From Caprimulgus europaeus (Eukaryota; Chordata; Aves; Caprimulgiformes; Caprimulgidae), in assembly GCA_907165065.1 (NCBI GenBank), contig OU015523.1:42707702-42771701 (forward strand): DNA of 64,000 nucleotides, written 5' to 3'. Below the pieces are notes generated by a model. The model worked only from the letters and a program-made list of their open reading frames with translations. It was not told the origin of the DNA and did not search any database. Positions within the stretch are counted from its first letter, which is position 1. The number at the start of each line of letters is the position of its first letter. This document shows, in pieces, positions 29,843-48,282 of the stretch. The translations under genes were made by a program, and so were the position numbers.

Positions 29843-30888
29843 CACAGAATCACAGAATGGCAGGGGTTGAGAATGGATCTCTGGAGATCACCTAGTCCAA
29901 CCCCCCTGCCAAAGCAGGTTCACCCAGAGCAAGCTGTACAGGACTGTATCCAGGTGGGTTTTGAATATCTCCAGAGAAGGAGACTCCACAACCTCTCTGG
30001 GCAGCCTGTTCAGTGCTCCGTCACACTCAAAGCAAATAATTTTTTTCCTCATTGTCAGCTAGAATTTCCTGTGTTCCAGCTTGTGCCTGTGGCCCCTTGT
30101 CCCGTCAGTGAGCACCACTGAAAAGGGTCTGGCCCCATCCTCTTGACACTGGCCCTTTAGGTATTTATAAGCATTGATAAGATCCCCTCTCAGTTTCTCT
30201 TCTTCAGGCTAAACAGACCCAAGTCTCTGAGCCTCTCCTCATAAGAGAGATGCTCCAGTCCCCTCATCATCTTCGTAGCCCTCCGCTGGACTCTCTCCAG
30301 TAGTTCCTGATCTTTCTTGAACTGAGGAGCCCAGAACTGGACACAGTACTCCAGATATGGCCTCACCAGGGCACAGTAGAGAGGATCACTTCCCTTGACC
30401 TGCTGGTCACACTCTTCATGCACCCCAGGATACCATTGGTTTTCTTCGCCACGAGGGCACGCTGTTGGCTCATGGTCATCCTGCTGTCTACCAGGACTCC
30501 CAGGTCCTTCTGTGCAGAGCTGCTTTCCAGAAGGTCAACCTCCAGCCTGTATTGGTGCCTAGGGTTATTCCTCCCCAGGTGCAGGACTCTACACTTGCCT
30601 TTACTGAACCTCATCAGATTACTTTTCTGCCCAGCTCTCCAGCCTGTCCAGGTCTCGCCAAATGGCAGCACAGTCTCCTGGTGTATGAACCTCTCCTCCA
30701 AGTTTTGTATGATCAGCAAACTTGCTGAGGGTACACTCTGTCCCTTCATGCAGGTTATTGATGGATATGTTGAACAAGATTGGACCCAGTACTGAGCCCT
30801 CAGGGAAGCTCCCACTAGCTTCCAGCTAGACTCTACACTGCTTATCACAACCCTCTGAGCCCTGCCATTTAGGCAGTTCTTAATTCAC
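29843..30888 (-). mobile_element. CR1 LINE, about 1.05 kb, with broken RT C-terminus
   Basis: Plus-strand start CACAGAATCACAGAATGG is the reversed octamer tail. Reading the minus strand, two frames carry the end of the CR1 reverse-transcriptase ORF. One holds [36 protein letters not shown] and [16 protein letters not shown]. The other holds [20 protein letters not shown] and [20 protein letters not shown]. The two are out of register near 30363-30423, so the ORF is frameshifted; the 3' part is broken again before the tail. The element is 5'-truncated near TAATTCAC at 30888. It is a dead copy in the CNKSR2 intron, sense with respect to the gene. Confidence 0.96.
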
Positions 30889-32330
30889 TAATTCAGGTAG
30901 CTCCTGACGATAGGAAATAACAGGATCTTGAACAGAGGGGAAGTTTCCATGGGGAAATAACGGAACGAGTGTTTGTACCTCAGCCATTATACATTCTGTT
31001 AAAATTCATACCAAACACTTCCATTGCACCTATGAATTAAGATAGAAAAAGAACAGTTCATTCCAGGACAAAAGCCACATTACTTGCTGGAAGTAAGTGA
31101 AATTTCCTCTACGCATAAGATGAAACAGCACTTCTCAGAAGGTGGGGAAAGATAACATTAGGTATTTTTAATTCTGTGCTATGTGACCTTATAGGTACTA
31201 ACCAGCTTACTAAATTAGTTTTACACTTCACTCTAAAGTTGGAATTCTCTAGTGTTAGAAATATTATCTACTGGGTTAATCTGAAAGCAAAGGGATATAC
31301 TTGAGAAATGAACAAAAAGCAGTTATCGCTATATGAAAAATAGGAGGTTTTTTTCCTCCACAACACAGGAGCAGAGATGGATTGGCTGACTCAGAGATCA
31401 GGCGCTAAGCAACAAGCACTTTCCAGCAGAACAGAAACACCTAATAAAACAGCTTCTGTTCAGCAGCCGCACTGCTGCAAAGAGCCATTTTCCTCCCAGG
31501 TGCAACCATACAATCTCCCACATTATGTGTCAGCAACAGACTTGAGGTGCCACCGCCTTGTAAGCGGGCATAGATTCCTGCGGAGTCAAAACCACTACTT
31601 TGAAAAAATCACTTGTTCAGAAACAATTGTGCTGCTTGTCAAATGGCATTCCTGAAATGGGCATCTGCATCCCCTTAATTCAGAGTACAAGTTTTTCAGA
31701 ATGCCAAATTTCATGATGGATGCCACACGGTGTCCTTGGTTCACTTCTTTCATGATCCTGTTGCCTCCCTTTTCCTTGTGCAGAAAGGAGTACAGAGAGG
31801 AGCCAGTTGAGAAGTCAGGACCTAGATCTAAAGTTCTCATAAATGTGACACTCCCCACCCTAATGCAGTGATAACTCATGCTGAGTCCCCTCTGTGTAAT
31901 GCCTGACACACACTTCTCTGCTACAATATGCTGCACTTAATCTCTTATCTATCAAATGGGAAAAACCAAGGGACTAAAAAACTTATTCTACATAAAAAAA
32001 CAACCAAACAAAATACTCCCCAAAAACCCAAACCAACAAACTCTCAACTGTGCTGTTGTGATTGTATCAGCTACTGGTAATGTAGCTTCCTGGTGACAAA
32101 CAACGTTAATAACTACAAAGGCAAAAGTCCTGCACTGGGTAGTAAAAGGAGGATACAACCAGGAATGATTAATTGAAATAGATAAGAGAAAAATACAGAA
32201 TGGGGATGTGAAAGGAAATTAGGAAATGTTCTGAGCTGGGAGATTTATTAGTCTATAGATCTACATCTCTTGACAATGTAAAATTACACTTCCAGACCAT
32301 TTTGTCATATGCAGTAAGGAATAAATCTAG

Positions 32331-32372
32331 ACTGGCAGAGCTGGACTAGATGACCTTTACGGCAACTCTCTC
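32331..32372 (+). mobile_element. CR1 3' UTR scrap
   Basis: The 42 bases GACTGGCAGAGCTGGACTAG to GGCAACTCT resemble the CR1 block that precedes the tail (GGACTAGATGATCT...). There is no octamer repeat after it. Short and diverged, so only moderately sure. Confidence 0.55.
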
Positions 32373-32952
32373 TTTTTTAAAGAATTCCCCAGCTTCGTCA
32401 TGGAAAGAAATTATATCAGTCAATTTTTTTCCCTCATGGCCAGATGTGAAAGAAGGTAACAGAGAAAGTTTAAAATAAAATTTTTCCAAAAAACCCTGCA
32501 GTTATGCTTCATGATGGCGCATAAACCAACCTTACCTCATCTCTAGAGCATTTTGCTTTACTGCAGTAGTTAACTATGGATTTTAATAAACATGACAGAG
32601 TATATAGGAATAGATGTAAAATCTCCCATATTCAATACCTTCAAATTTCATTTTGTCTGTCATTACCCCAATAAGAGAGAATTAATGGTATTAACTTCTT
32701 CTTTCAGAGAGAAGCAATGCAGATGTGAAAATATTCTCTCATCTGTGACAGGATTAATATTCCTCATGAACAATGCAGATATTATTCCATATAATTAAAA
32801 GAACTTGGCACTTCCTCCTGAGGAGATGAAATGTTACAATTTCATAACATGTATGGTTAACTAGAACTCAGGTATAAAAGCTGCATATGCACATCCACTC
32901 TCTTCAATCTTGAGTTTAAAGGACTGACAGTCTGGAACTGGCAAAACAAATG

Positions 32953-33011
32953 TGAGAATCACAGAATGTCTAGTCCAACCCACCTGCCAGAGCAGGATCA
33001 CCTACAGTATA
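32953..33011 (-). mobile_element. CR1 3' end scrap
   Basis: GAGAATCACAGAATGTCTAG is followed by TCCAACCCACCTGCCAGAGC, AGGATCACCTACAGTA. This is the reversed CR1 3' tail with an internal deletion between the octamer and the TCTAGTCCAACCC block. About 60 bases. Confidence 0.8.
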
Positions 33012-33144
33012 CTCAGGCTCTTTCACATGATGATATTAGCCAAACAGCAATGAAACAACAGACACTATGCCTTAAATCCAAGCAGGTTGCTGTCCTCTCA
33101 GCTACTGCTGAAATCTCCGTTTTATCGCTCACCTCCAACTTTCT

Positions 33145-33342
33145 TGCCATGAGGACAGCCAAGCAGTGCAGCAGTTTGGCTGTGAGTTCATGCAGTCTTC
33201 ATCTCAGGAGGTTTTCAACATCTGACTGGGCAAAGCCCCGAGAAGCCTTGTCTGACCTCAGAGTTGGCCCTATTTTGAGCTAAAGATCAGAGTAGAGACC
33301 TCCTGAGACCCCTCCCAGCCTGAATTATCCTATTATCCTATG
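33145..33342 (+). mobile_element. CR1 LINE 3' fragment, decayed, sense
   Basis: Shows GTCTTCATCTCAGGAGGTTT, TCTGACTGGGCAAAGCCCCG, TCTGACCTCAGAGTTGGCCC and the tail CCTCCCAGCCTGAATTATCC followed by TATTATCCTATG, a mutated octamer run. It faces away from the fragment at 32953, so the two are head to head and are separate insertions. The left boundary is approximate. Confidence 0.8.
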
Positions 33343-36243
33343 CACTTTATGCTGGTTTCCGAGGCATTTGAATTTTTTTCTCTTGCTGGCAGGCTAATTA
33401 TAATTTTGTTTTCTTTCCTCCCTTCTGTCCAATATTTTTCTTGGAATTATGACAACTGGCCACCCACTCATCCAGTTTACCACCTTTTACTGGTCCTATC
33501 ATTGGCAACAGCAATTCATACCATGTTTGAATGTGGAGTTTAATACATATCTGAAGAGGATTAAATGAGGGTGATAGCAGAGGACTAGACCCAGGAAACC
33601 CCTCTATTCCTCTGTGTTGATTGCTAGTCTGAAAATAATACAATGCCATCTTCCACTGGCAAGGAATTTGTATGCTATTTCTCTCTTGCCTTTTCTCAGA
33701 AATACAGAAGATTTATTTTGGACCAAATTTTTATCAGATGGAGTATCTAGATTTACCTTTTAGCAGAACAATCTTATGGCTATCCCAGTCACGTCCAGTT
33801 GTCACAAGTACCTTACAGAGTAAGATACATTCTGCTTATTGGTTAAGTGTTTCATAATTTTGTTTGTTTTATATGCCACACAGTTCACTTAACACCTAGA
33901 TAAACTTCCTACACTGATTTTAAGAACATAGCTACTATTTTTATTACTTGGTTTGTGCCTGCTACATTTATAAAGTGCTGCATTTGAAGGAAGGAACACA
34001 CTCTTCTGGAGTGAAGAAAGTGGCCAAGGGCTGGAACCACTGTTCCAGCTTAAGAACATGAGGGATGCTGCTCTTCTGTCTGAATCGGATACATAAAACC
34101 ACAAGTCTCCAATTGAAAGAAACCCAACATGTGCCAATGTGTGGGCATTTAAAGCTGCCTACAGCCAATGGGATGATTGTGGTTGTGCAACATGATGGTG
34201 TTCCAGACTCTTGAAAGCACTAGATAAACTTTTCCATTACGTTTCTTCCTCTTACCTGTCTTCTCCTTACTGAATTTTTAAATTGTTGTTCTTTCCAGTT
34301 GTTCCTCGGAGCAAAAGGCCTTCTACAGCTGAACTGTACTAGAGGAAGCTGACAAGAAATGGATACAAGCTAGGTGCTCATGATGCCTTCATAACAAAAC
34401 TGAGCATTCCGCTCTGCATTATATGAAACATTTTACCAGCACTTTTGACTCTGAATGGACTGAATTTTTTAAAAGAACTCCAAATCAGATTATTCTATAA
34501 CTTCCTAAGCCTGTTCAGTTGTTTCTACTGCAGAATGGTGAGCTCCTTCCATTTCCACACATGTGGACCTAGGTATCATCACAGCCTTATTTCCTTGTTA
34601 CATGCTCATTGATGGCAAAATGAACAAGAAGATGAAGTTGAGAACAGGCCAAAGTGCTCTCCTACATGTCCATAAGGCTACAAAAACTAAGGTGAGATAT
34701 GACCAGTGCAACCTACAGAAGAAAGGGATGTAAATTTCATAAATGCTCCAGTCACCTCTAGAGAGGGACATCCCAGTGTTTCATTTTTACCAGAGCCAAG
34801 CTATGCTGGACATTTATAAACATAGAAGTAATTGAGAAGAAACTAAGGCATCACAGCAGTTCAGACTATTGGACTTGTTCTACTGAGGCACTCAGGAGCC
34901 TACTGACTCCAATTTGAGAGAGCTATTTTTGAAAAGGCTAGAAATGGTGAAGAATTACCATTTTTTCAGTTGTGAAATTTCAACAGTATATGTGCTATTT
35001 TCAGTCGAGCTTTGTGTTTTCCTACCTTTACAGTGGAAGCTAGAGTATGCACAATTATATTTAGATTGCAAAGGGTTAATCTGCAACAAAGCAGCAGAGA
35101 AATGAACTTTTTAATCCTTTCTAACTGTGGTAATAGATAGACTGAAATTTTTCACAGTTATGAAATATTGCAAAAACTCTTCATGATGTTAATTCAATTC
35201 CTGGACAGTTATTTGAAATCCAGTGCAGTTTCTTAGCTGGGAATATAAAAATGTTAATGCTTTTTAATTTTAACACAGGTATAATTTCTTAAATCTAGTA
35301 TTTTTTATAAGTACATTTTCAAGAAGGAGTTTAAAATTTCCCTTGCTGATAATTGATGCCCATAAATCTATAATCATTCTGCAAGCTTCAGCAATATTTT
35401 AATACACATACTTAAATGGAGATGAAACACAATAAAGAAGAAGTAATACTAATTCAAATGTTAACAAAAAATCATGGAAATACTTATGGGAAATATTTTT
35501 CATTATACACTTAGGTTAAACTGGACTTTTCTATCAACTGCTAGACTTCTATACTAATTGCATGTGTAACTACAGACAATTGTGAAAACAGAGGGTAGAA
35601 AAAGGAAAAGGGAGCCTTGATATTTAAATACTGCCATAGTGGTACTTCTAACATTTTGAGGAGGAAAATGTACCAACTCCATCTGTTATAATGGTACAAT
35701 GACATTCTAGATTTCAGACACCTACTTAAAATCTGTGCAATTGATTTTCAGTTTTTTCTCTCTACAAACTTATTTTTATTTAATTAAAAATATCCATAAC
35801 AAAAATTCACCAAACAGAAATTCTTTAAATGTGATGCTTACCATTATAATAAACTGTGGTGTGGTTGGGTTTTTTTTGGTAACTAGTTTTCCAGTATATA
35901 GTGTTTATTAAATTCTATTTCTATTCAGAAAATTTTTGCAACAAAGTGATGAGTAGCTTGTACACAAGTTTCTTAGGAAACTAGTATGCATGTGCTATGT
36001 ACTTTCTTAAATGCTGGTTACTGAATACTACAATTAAAAGGTTTCATAAATACAGGCCTATTTGACTTAAGATTTTTCATTAAAAATGTAGGTACTTCAT
36101 GTTCAATTGCTTTCTTTTCTTTCTTTCCTTTCAGCCCTTCTGCAGAGAAGGAGGAGTAAGAGAAAATCAACCACTTACATAGCGCTAGACTTCAAAATCA
36201 TGAGCTTTTGGTAAATTCTTCTCTGTATTGAGAACATCAGTCG

Positions 36244-36314
36244 GCCCAGCTAGCTCAATCGGTAGAGCATGAGACTCTTAATCTCAGGGTCATGGGTGAA
36301 AGGCTGTGTTGGCT
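36244..36314 (+). pseudogene. tRNA-Lys(CTT) pseudogene or tRNA-derived fragment
   Basis: The first 50 bases match vertebrate tRNA-Lys(CTT) with two changes: acceptor stem GCCCAGC, D-arm TAGCTCAATCGGTAGAGCA, anticodon arm TGAGACTCTTAATCTCA with CTT anticodon. The T-arm is ruined: after GGGTCATGGG the GTTCGA loop is replaced by TGAAAGG, and the 3' acceptor strand (GTTGGCT) pairs poorly. The internal promoter B box is therefore lost while the A box survives. It could be a dead tRNA copy or the head of a tRNA-derived SINE; the following sequence is a 7-base perfect hairpin, not a recognisable SINE body. Confidence 0.85.
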
Positions 36315-39300
36315 GCTAGCCAAGGGCTAGCCCAGTGAAACTATCACAACATCTAAATACATACATTTTGAACTGAACTTCTTAATAAGCATTTTCCTAT
36401 ATTTTTCTCTGGACAGGTGGGTGGGAGGCAAGAAATATCTGGAAATATGCAACATTTAAGTAGAAAAGTTATTTTTCTTAAAAGTTACTGTCTCCTTTAC
36501 AGTTTATCTTATCAGTTAAAATCTGATTTTTGCACTAGGTCCATAAGCAAATCTTCTTCACTTACAGTATGTTCAACAAATCACTGCTGCAACCAATTGA
36601 ACTCTGTATGCCCAGACAGATGGAGACCCATCAGCTCTGCTGAGCAAACCCACTGAGCTGAACCAGTACAGCAGGTACCGGCAGAGCAAGCAAAATTAAA
36701 TAATAACCTCAGCCAAATCCCTCACTGTCATTGCCTCAGTGTCCTCACTGTCTGAGTAAAAAGGGGAGTGCTTGGCTCTCTGTAGGTGTTCATTGTAGCA
36801 AGTGCTGAAACTAATTGTGTGAGTTAAGAGTCACTGAGCTGCACTCTAACCACATGGATAGTTACACTTCGATAAAGAGGAAAAAAAATCCCAGTTTACC
36901 AAAGGTGCAGCAACTTCATTGAATATGCAGCAAAACCCCACAACTGATGGCTTTTATTTTATTCCTCTCTTATTTAAATTAAAACTGGAACATTAAAGAC
37001 AGTGCTTATGTACATATCTACACATGTACATTCATCAAAATACCTATGGAACAAATCCTTCATCTCTTTCCTGCATCCGTTCCTGAGCCACTTGTTCCAG
37101 ATGTATGAATGGTACATCTTGCTCCTAAACTTTATTTTCAAATACAACTAAAATGTCCAAGGAAACTATTGCAATTAATTAAATGATTTTAAATGGTCTG
37201 GTTATCAGCAAAGTGAGAAGTTGATACTTTTTTGTCTCTTTTCCTATGACAAGCAAGCCATTAGGCATTGCTAAACACATATGAACAGGTGAGCATACAC
37301 TGGAAAAGACAAAGGGATAGGAGGCAAGAAGGGAGAAGGAATAGGGTCAATAATGTAAGTGTATTGTTTGCAAGTAAGGTTACTTTTTCTTGTGTAACTC
37401 CCTACTATATAAAATAGGCTGCAACCTAGAAAAAGGAAAGATTTCTAGAAAAAGGAAAGATGCATTGATCCAGATAGGAGCAGATTATTATTAACCTGAT
37501 GTGGAACTTCTTTTGACTCATGACACTATCTCCCTCCTAAATAACCACATTATTTCCTTCAATGAAAACAAAGCACAACGTACCAAGGAAATTCCTATAC
37601 AGAATAAGATAATGAACTTAAAAAAACAATAATCATGTGTCAGAGCTTTCATCTTTTGTGCCTCAAAGGTCCAAAACAATTTTAACTGCACCATTTTATA
37701 TCTACAATAATAGATCACATTGAACACCTGCTTGCACACTAGATTAGCAACAGCTCGAACAGTTTGCCTTGGCTTAATAAAAATGTTAACACTCTGTGTT
37801 GGTTTTTCTTTTGCAATACTGAAGAAGAAAAATAGAATGCAAAATAACAACTTGGCTATAAATCAACATATGCTGGAAACCCTTTCTGGAATGAGAGACA
37901 AAACAAAGGAAAGTGGTGAAGAGACTTTGTAAATGAAGATTAAAAAATAACATAAGTGGATACAAGAGATGATTACTTCACACACATATCACAAATTAGT
38001 TTTTCTTTCACTATTATATCAGCTATCACATCAGCTATATTCAGTGGACACAAGCTATGTCCACTTTTCCAAGCCATAACTTAAATGCTCCCTTGACCAT
38101 ACAGTTTTTGATTGCAATGGCAGGTCAACAATATAAACAAAATTGTTAAAACTAGTTATTTTATGCAAATTTAGTATACTGATGGTCAGGAAAATGCTGG
38201 ACTGTCACATTCTTGTGATCACTTCAGAATATAATAATTTGAATGTGTTGGCATTTTTCAAAATAACTTTTAGCAAATAAACAACTACATACTTCCAAAT
38301 TACTACGGTAATTTTTTAATGCCACCTACTTTGTTTATAGGACAAAAACATACTATTTCTGTTGCGGTAATTTAATTCATCGGTGTAGTTTTTTTCATCA
38401 AAGATTTTTCTTTTCTACAGAGCCACATACAAAAGCAGCAGAAGCAAGGAGTTTAAGTCAGCATAATTGTAAAAGCTGCTTTTCTGAAGAAAACCTTCAC
38501 AGTAAAATGTTAATCATCCTGCACACATCAATGGCTGCAAAATTCAAAAGGAAAGAATTGTAAGGGGAATTCGTCACTAACTTGTGGGATGCATTCTTAG
38601 TCCAAAATTGTTTAACATTTATATCAATGGACTCAAAAAAGAATGAAAACATCATTGAATAAAGGTAACACAGAATCCAAGACCACTGAATGACACACCA
38701 CCTAAATGCTGAGTGAGCAGCACAGTTTCTATTCCAGGGAATTCACAAAAAAAGGGAAAAGAAAATGGAAAAAAAATAAAGAAATTAAATGTCCAGGCTT
38801 TTTTTATTTCACAGAATATACATATTAAAAAGATAATTTCAAAACAAGGGTTTTGGTAGTTCCATTCTACAGCAGACCCTGGATTACTGGAGCTTCAATG
38901 CTCCATGTTATGGACTTTGGAATCATGGGAGTCCAATTTGAGGGCCCAGAGCCCTTATTCTCTGGTATTTCACACTTAGGGCTACTTCAGTGACATAGAT
39001 TATTCAGCAAGCATAGCCAAGAAGTCGTATGTTTCAACATGGCAAATCATACACAATGCTATTTATTTAAGAGCAAAGAATGCAAGATATAAATTATTAG
39101 ATTTGGAAAAGTGACATTACAGAAGAAAAAACAAAAACAAAACCAAGTAATAAAAATACTCCCACTCCAAGTCTATGGTTAAAATGGGTAAACAATCCTT
39201 TAAATATTTAAATTGAGAGGTAATGAACAGGAATAGGAAGGTTATATTACCTTTCTGTCCAGCTCCTGGAAATTTATGTCCTATTCTGGCATAAACACTT

Positions 39301-41575
39301 GAGGAAGGATGCTTAGGATACTTAGGAAACTTCAGGATTAAATATGAGGAGTTGAAAAAATTATTATCTATAGTTTAATAAAATTGTACTGCGGACAGAT
39401 ATGAGTTCCTTGTGTTTTATCTGTATTCCCCTGTTCCTTATCTGCTCACTGCACTGTTTATTTAAGATTTTAAGAAAAGTTCTGTCCAATTTACTACAAA
39501 ACCTCTGTCTCTGCTATGTGGTGAAGACATACAGCCCATCTGCAAACTAGATTAGGGTTTCATAAACCAGTATGCTTGGGTACCACAACCACAAAAAGGG
39601 AGCTGTATTATACTGAACTGTGTCAGCCAGGCGGCTTCCAGCGATAGGACCAGCAATAATCAGCTGTAGAGGGCTGTAAGTGCTTCACGAAGGGCTCCTA
39701 CCCATTTCCCCAGGGACAAATCAATGGCCCAAGCTTCCTCTTTCTGTTTATTTCATGCATTTTTCTTCAAAGCCAGCTGGCAAATCAATACTGATTTGTA
39801 TTCTGAAGAATGAATAACCTTTATTTATTTTTATAAATAAATAAGCTCCCAGTAAACTTCAAAAAAAGATGCTGAAGATTTAATGGCTTTATACACAGAG
39901 ACATCCTTTAACAGTAATGATGCACAAAAAGGATTAGCAGTCACTGGTGGAATTTGTGGTGTTAACAGTTTAGGTGTTTTGTGGACAGGTATTCAAAGTA
40001 CACGTCAGTGCTGGTAGTCAGTTCTAAGTTTGCTGTTGCTTATTAACTTCCACGCCTGAATTTTGAAGATTCTTTCTGTTTCTGTGTACAGTATTTATTT
40101 TTGTACACAATTTGGAAAGTAGACATAATGAGTAATAGAGGAAACTAAGGAAAAAACAAAGATGGCACCTTATTAAAAAAGTTTTTCTCAGATAGTGTCA
40201 GGAATTTAACATATACTAACAAAGAGATGAGTATTCTTTCAACTCTCTATACATGGAAAGTATTTAAAATTTACCACACTGTTCTTTACAGAGTGAAAAG
40301 TCCTCCATTACACAAATAACTTCTCTATTTTGTTCTGTAAATATTTGATTTCAAGGGCTCTTGCAGTGATTAGATTCCTTCTAGGAAAGACTGCAGACAT
40401 TACAAAGAGGACAGTTTGGGGATACTTGCAATCTCCTTGGCTTCATGTATTAGGGAAACACTATATATCAGTCTTACAAATGGAAATCTCCCCACTATCA
40501 GATTTCCAACTTCCAAAAAGAGCATAAAACTAAAGTTGGAAATAATAATGTAAGAAAAAATTATTATCATACCTAAATTGGTAGAAATGAAAAATAAAGG
40601 GAATAGCAGTTATGGTATCTAGGGTCCTGATTTAAATAAAGTGCACCACTAGTGCTTACTTTTAATACTTAAAAGACATCTTTGAAATATATCACACTTA
40701 TCTATACACTGCAGCACACTAAGGAGTTTTAGAAGCCAGTGGACCAAGGATGGTGTAGAAGTGTGTAAAGGCTCCACTATTTTCAAGTAATCTACAACAA
40801 TTACAATATGATAATCTGTAGTGATGTTTTACAATAGGAAACCAAGTTACTTGTGTCTTAAAGGTTCAGTGAAGCTCCATCTGCCAGTTTTTCACAGCAG
40901 ACTTCCTGACAAGTCCACACTGCCACCTCCCTTAGACAGTGTCAATCTACAGTACATACTCTTTGTTAGTATATGAAAATAATTTCAATTATTTATATTG
41001 TTTTGCTGTACAGTTACTGAGTGAATAATCCTTTACAATTACATATTCTACTGAGATTTAAAATGTAAACATTTCTATGAGGTGAATATGAAATCATATC
41101 TAAAGTATGTTGTGATCTAACTCCATTTTCTTGACACATTTTAGAACTAGTAAGTTACTGCAATTTTCCTTTTACATCCTATTCAGCAGAATCCCTTCTT
41201 TCACATTTACTGAGTTATTGAGGGCTGTATGTTAAAAACAGTTACACACATTACGACTCCCCTTAACTCAAAGGTAAAACAAATGCCTCCCACAGGTTTT
41301 CCTGCCAGTATCAGGCCTTTCAAGTACCTTAATTAAGTAAAGGGGTTGCCCGATAAGAATTAGCATATTGCAGTGACATAGATGCTGGAAAGAATGTTTC
41401 TAGCCAGTCTGGAAACTGCTGCTTCCTCCCATCTGTAGTAAGTAAGTGAAGGCAGAGGTATCACACTCCAGTTCAAAAATGACAACTTCTAGTTAAAGGA
41501 GATGAAAAAACACTGGTGTCCCCCCCACATTTGTAACAACAAAATAAAGAATTCTAAAATATTCTTTAGGCTCTA

Positions 41576-46654
<5,079 letters not shown>

Positions 46655-46849
46655 TTAGTAGTAAACAAGAGAAGTTTTTAATATATTGGGACAAGACAGT
46701 GGGTTTTTTTTATTGGGAATATTTCAATAAACATGAGACTATGTCATTATTTCATACAAGCAGGAAACAGCTGCTATTGACCAACATTAGGATCACACAT
46801 CATATATGCATACATGTGCCAATTATCTCACACATCTCTACTTACTCAA

Positions 46850-46871
46850 TTTTTTTTTTTTTTTTTTTTTT
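46850..46871. repeat. T22 homopolymer tract
   Basis: Twenty-two consecutive T followed by ACAG on the plus strand. In the CNKSR2 transcript it reads as poly-A about 200 bases ahead of the 46441-46652 exon. Confidence 0.95.
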
Positions 46872-48282
46872 ACAGACTTTATCCATCTTATTGGTTTCAT
46901 TTGAAAAGAGTCATAGAAATAAAGCTGATGTGCAGGTACTCTTTTTTTCTTGTTTTTGGAATCTACCTAGCATTTTGCGATTTAGGGCAGAGAAATAATG
47001 TTGACCTTACTTTTTTATAATTCCTTTTTAAAATACATTGGATAGTTTTAAGACATGGCTATATGTCAGCATGGACAAATTCAACCTGGCTCCTTACAAA
47101 ATAGGTACATCCCTACAATACCAAATAAGGTGTGTAGCACCTGATCATGAGCTGCTACCCTAGAAGAGCAATGTATCGCAAGGCATGCACTTTGCAGTTC
47201 GTGTACAGATTCTCAAGATGATAAGTTTTTCCTTCTTCACATCCCTGCCCCACTCTCTGAAAATACAGACTACTCAAGAGCATCAAACAAGAGAGCAAGC
47301 TGTACCTGGGGTAGGAGCACTCTGCCTGCACTAGATGAACCAGGGCTCAGTAAGCCTACTGGTAGGACTGTGTAAGGAGATGGCTGCAAAAGACCTAATT
47401 AGACAGTAATTTCTGGGCAGCAAAATGCATGGGAGGCAGTCAAGACAGAAGCTGAGGCCTCATGCCCTCATTGGAGTACTTCTTCTCCTCTGGATTGACA
47501 TATGAGTTCTAAGTTGGCCAGCATGCTAACCCATTCTTCCCTTGGCACCCTAAGAGTCCATCTGAGCCTCCTCATGGGATCCAGGAAGCCACAGAGGATA
47601 AGAAAGGGCCATCCTGCCTTGGCTGAGACAGCGCAGCACCACAAAACCCCCTTGACCTCTACGCTCACTTTGCCAAGCTGCTTTCCCAGAGCAGGGAGGT
47701 GTTGGCTTAATGAGGGGGGCTGTGAACTCATTTCCAGCCATGGAAAGACTTTCTGTGGTAACAGTGCTAGGAGACCCTGGCAGGTAATATGATGGAGACT
47801 GACATAAAAGAGCCAGATGCTACTTGGCGCTGTAGCTACCAGCAGGAGCTGGTACAGGGAAGCCTCTGTAAAGAGGAGGGCAGCTTGAGCTGGAGGGAAC
47901 TTTACTGTGAGCATGGAAAGAAGTGCAGAGCCACCAGTCAGACACCCTTTACCACACCCCTCTGGAGATGAGGGCTTCATCAAACTTGAGCAGGCACTAA
48001 TTTATCACCAGCACTTCTAAGTAAGCAGCACACACAAAATGTCAGTCCCTCTTTCTCATACCATCCATGTGTTGTTATGTCAGCAGTTGTACTATTTGTG
48101 ATTGTGGTCACCAAGGTGGTACGGCTTCAGGGTTTTACAGCTTAGATAAAAACATTAAATCTTTCACTCTGTTTCAGTCACAAAAGGAGGGTTTGTTTGG
48201 TTGTTTTTTTTCCCCTTGGAACAGCAACAACAAACTGAGAAACAGATGCTGAACAGTTTGACAATACACAAAATAAAGACAT

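Noticed and set aside
30418-30795. Plus-strand frames of 125 and 87 codons
   Set aside because: They are the antisense shadow of the CR1 reverse-transcriptase sequence, not host genes.
46850-46998. Plus-strand T22-ACAG resembling a splice acceptor followed by an open frame
   Set aside because: It is a homopolymer tract; the frame is short, unconserved in appearance and antisense to a CNKSR2 intron and exon.
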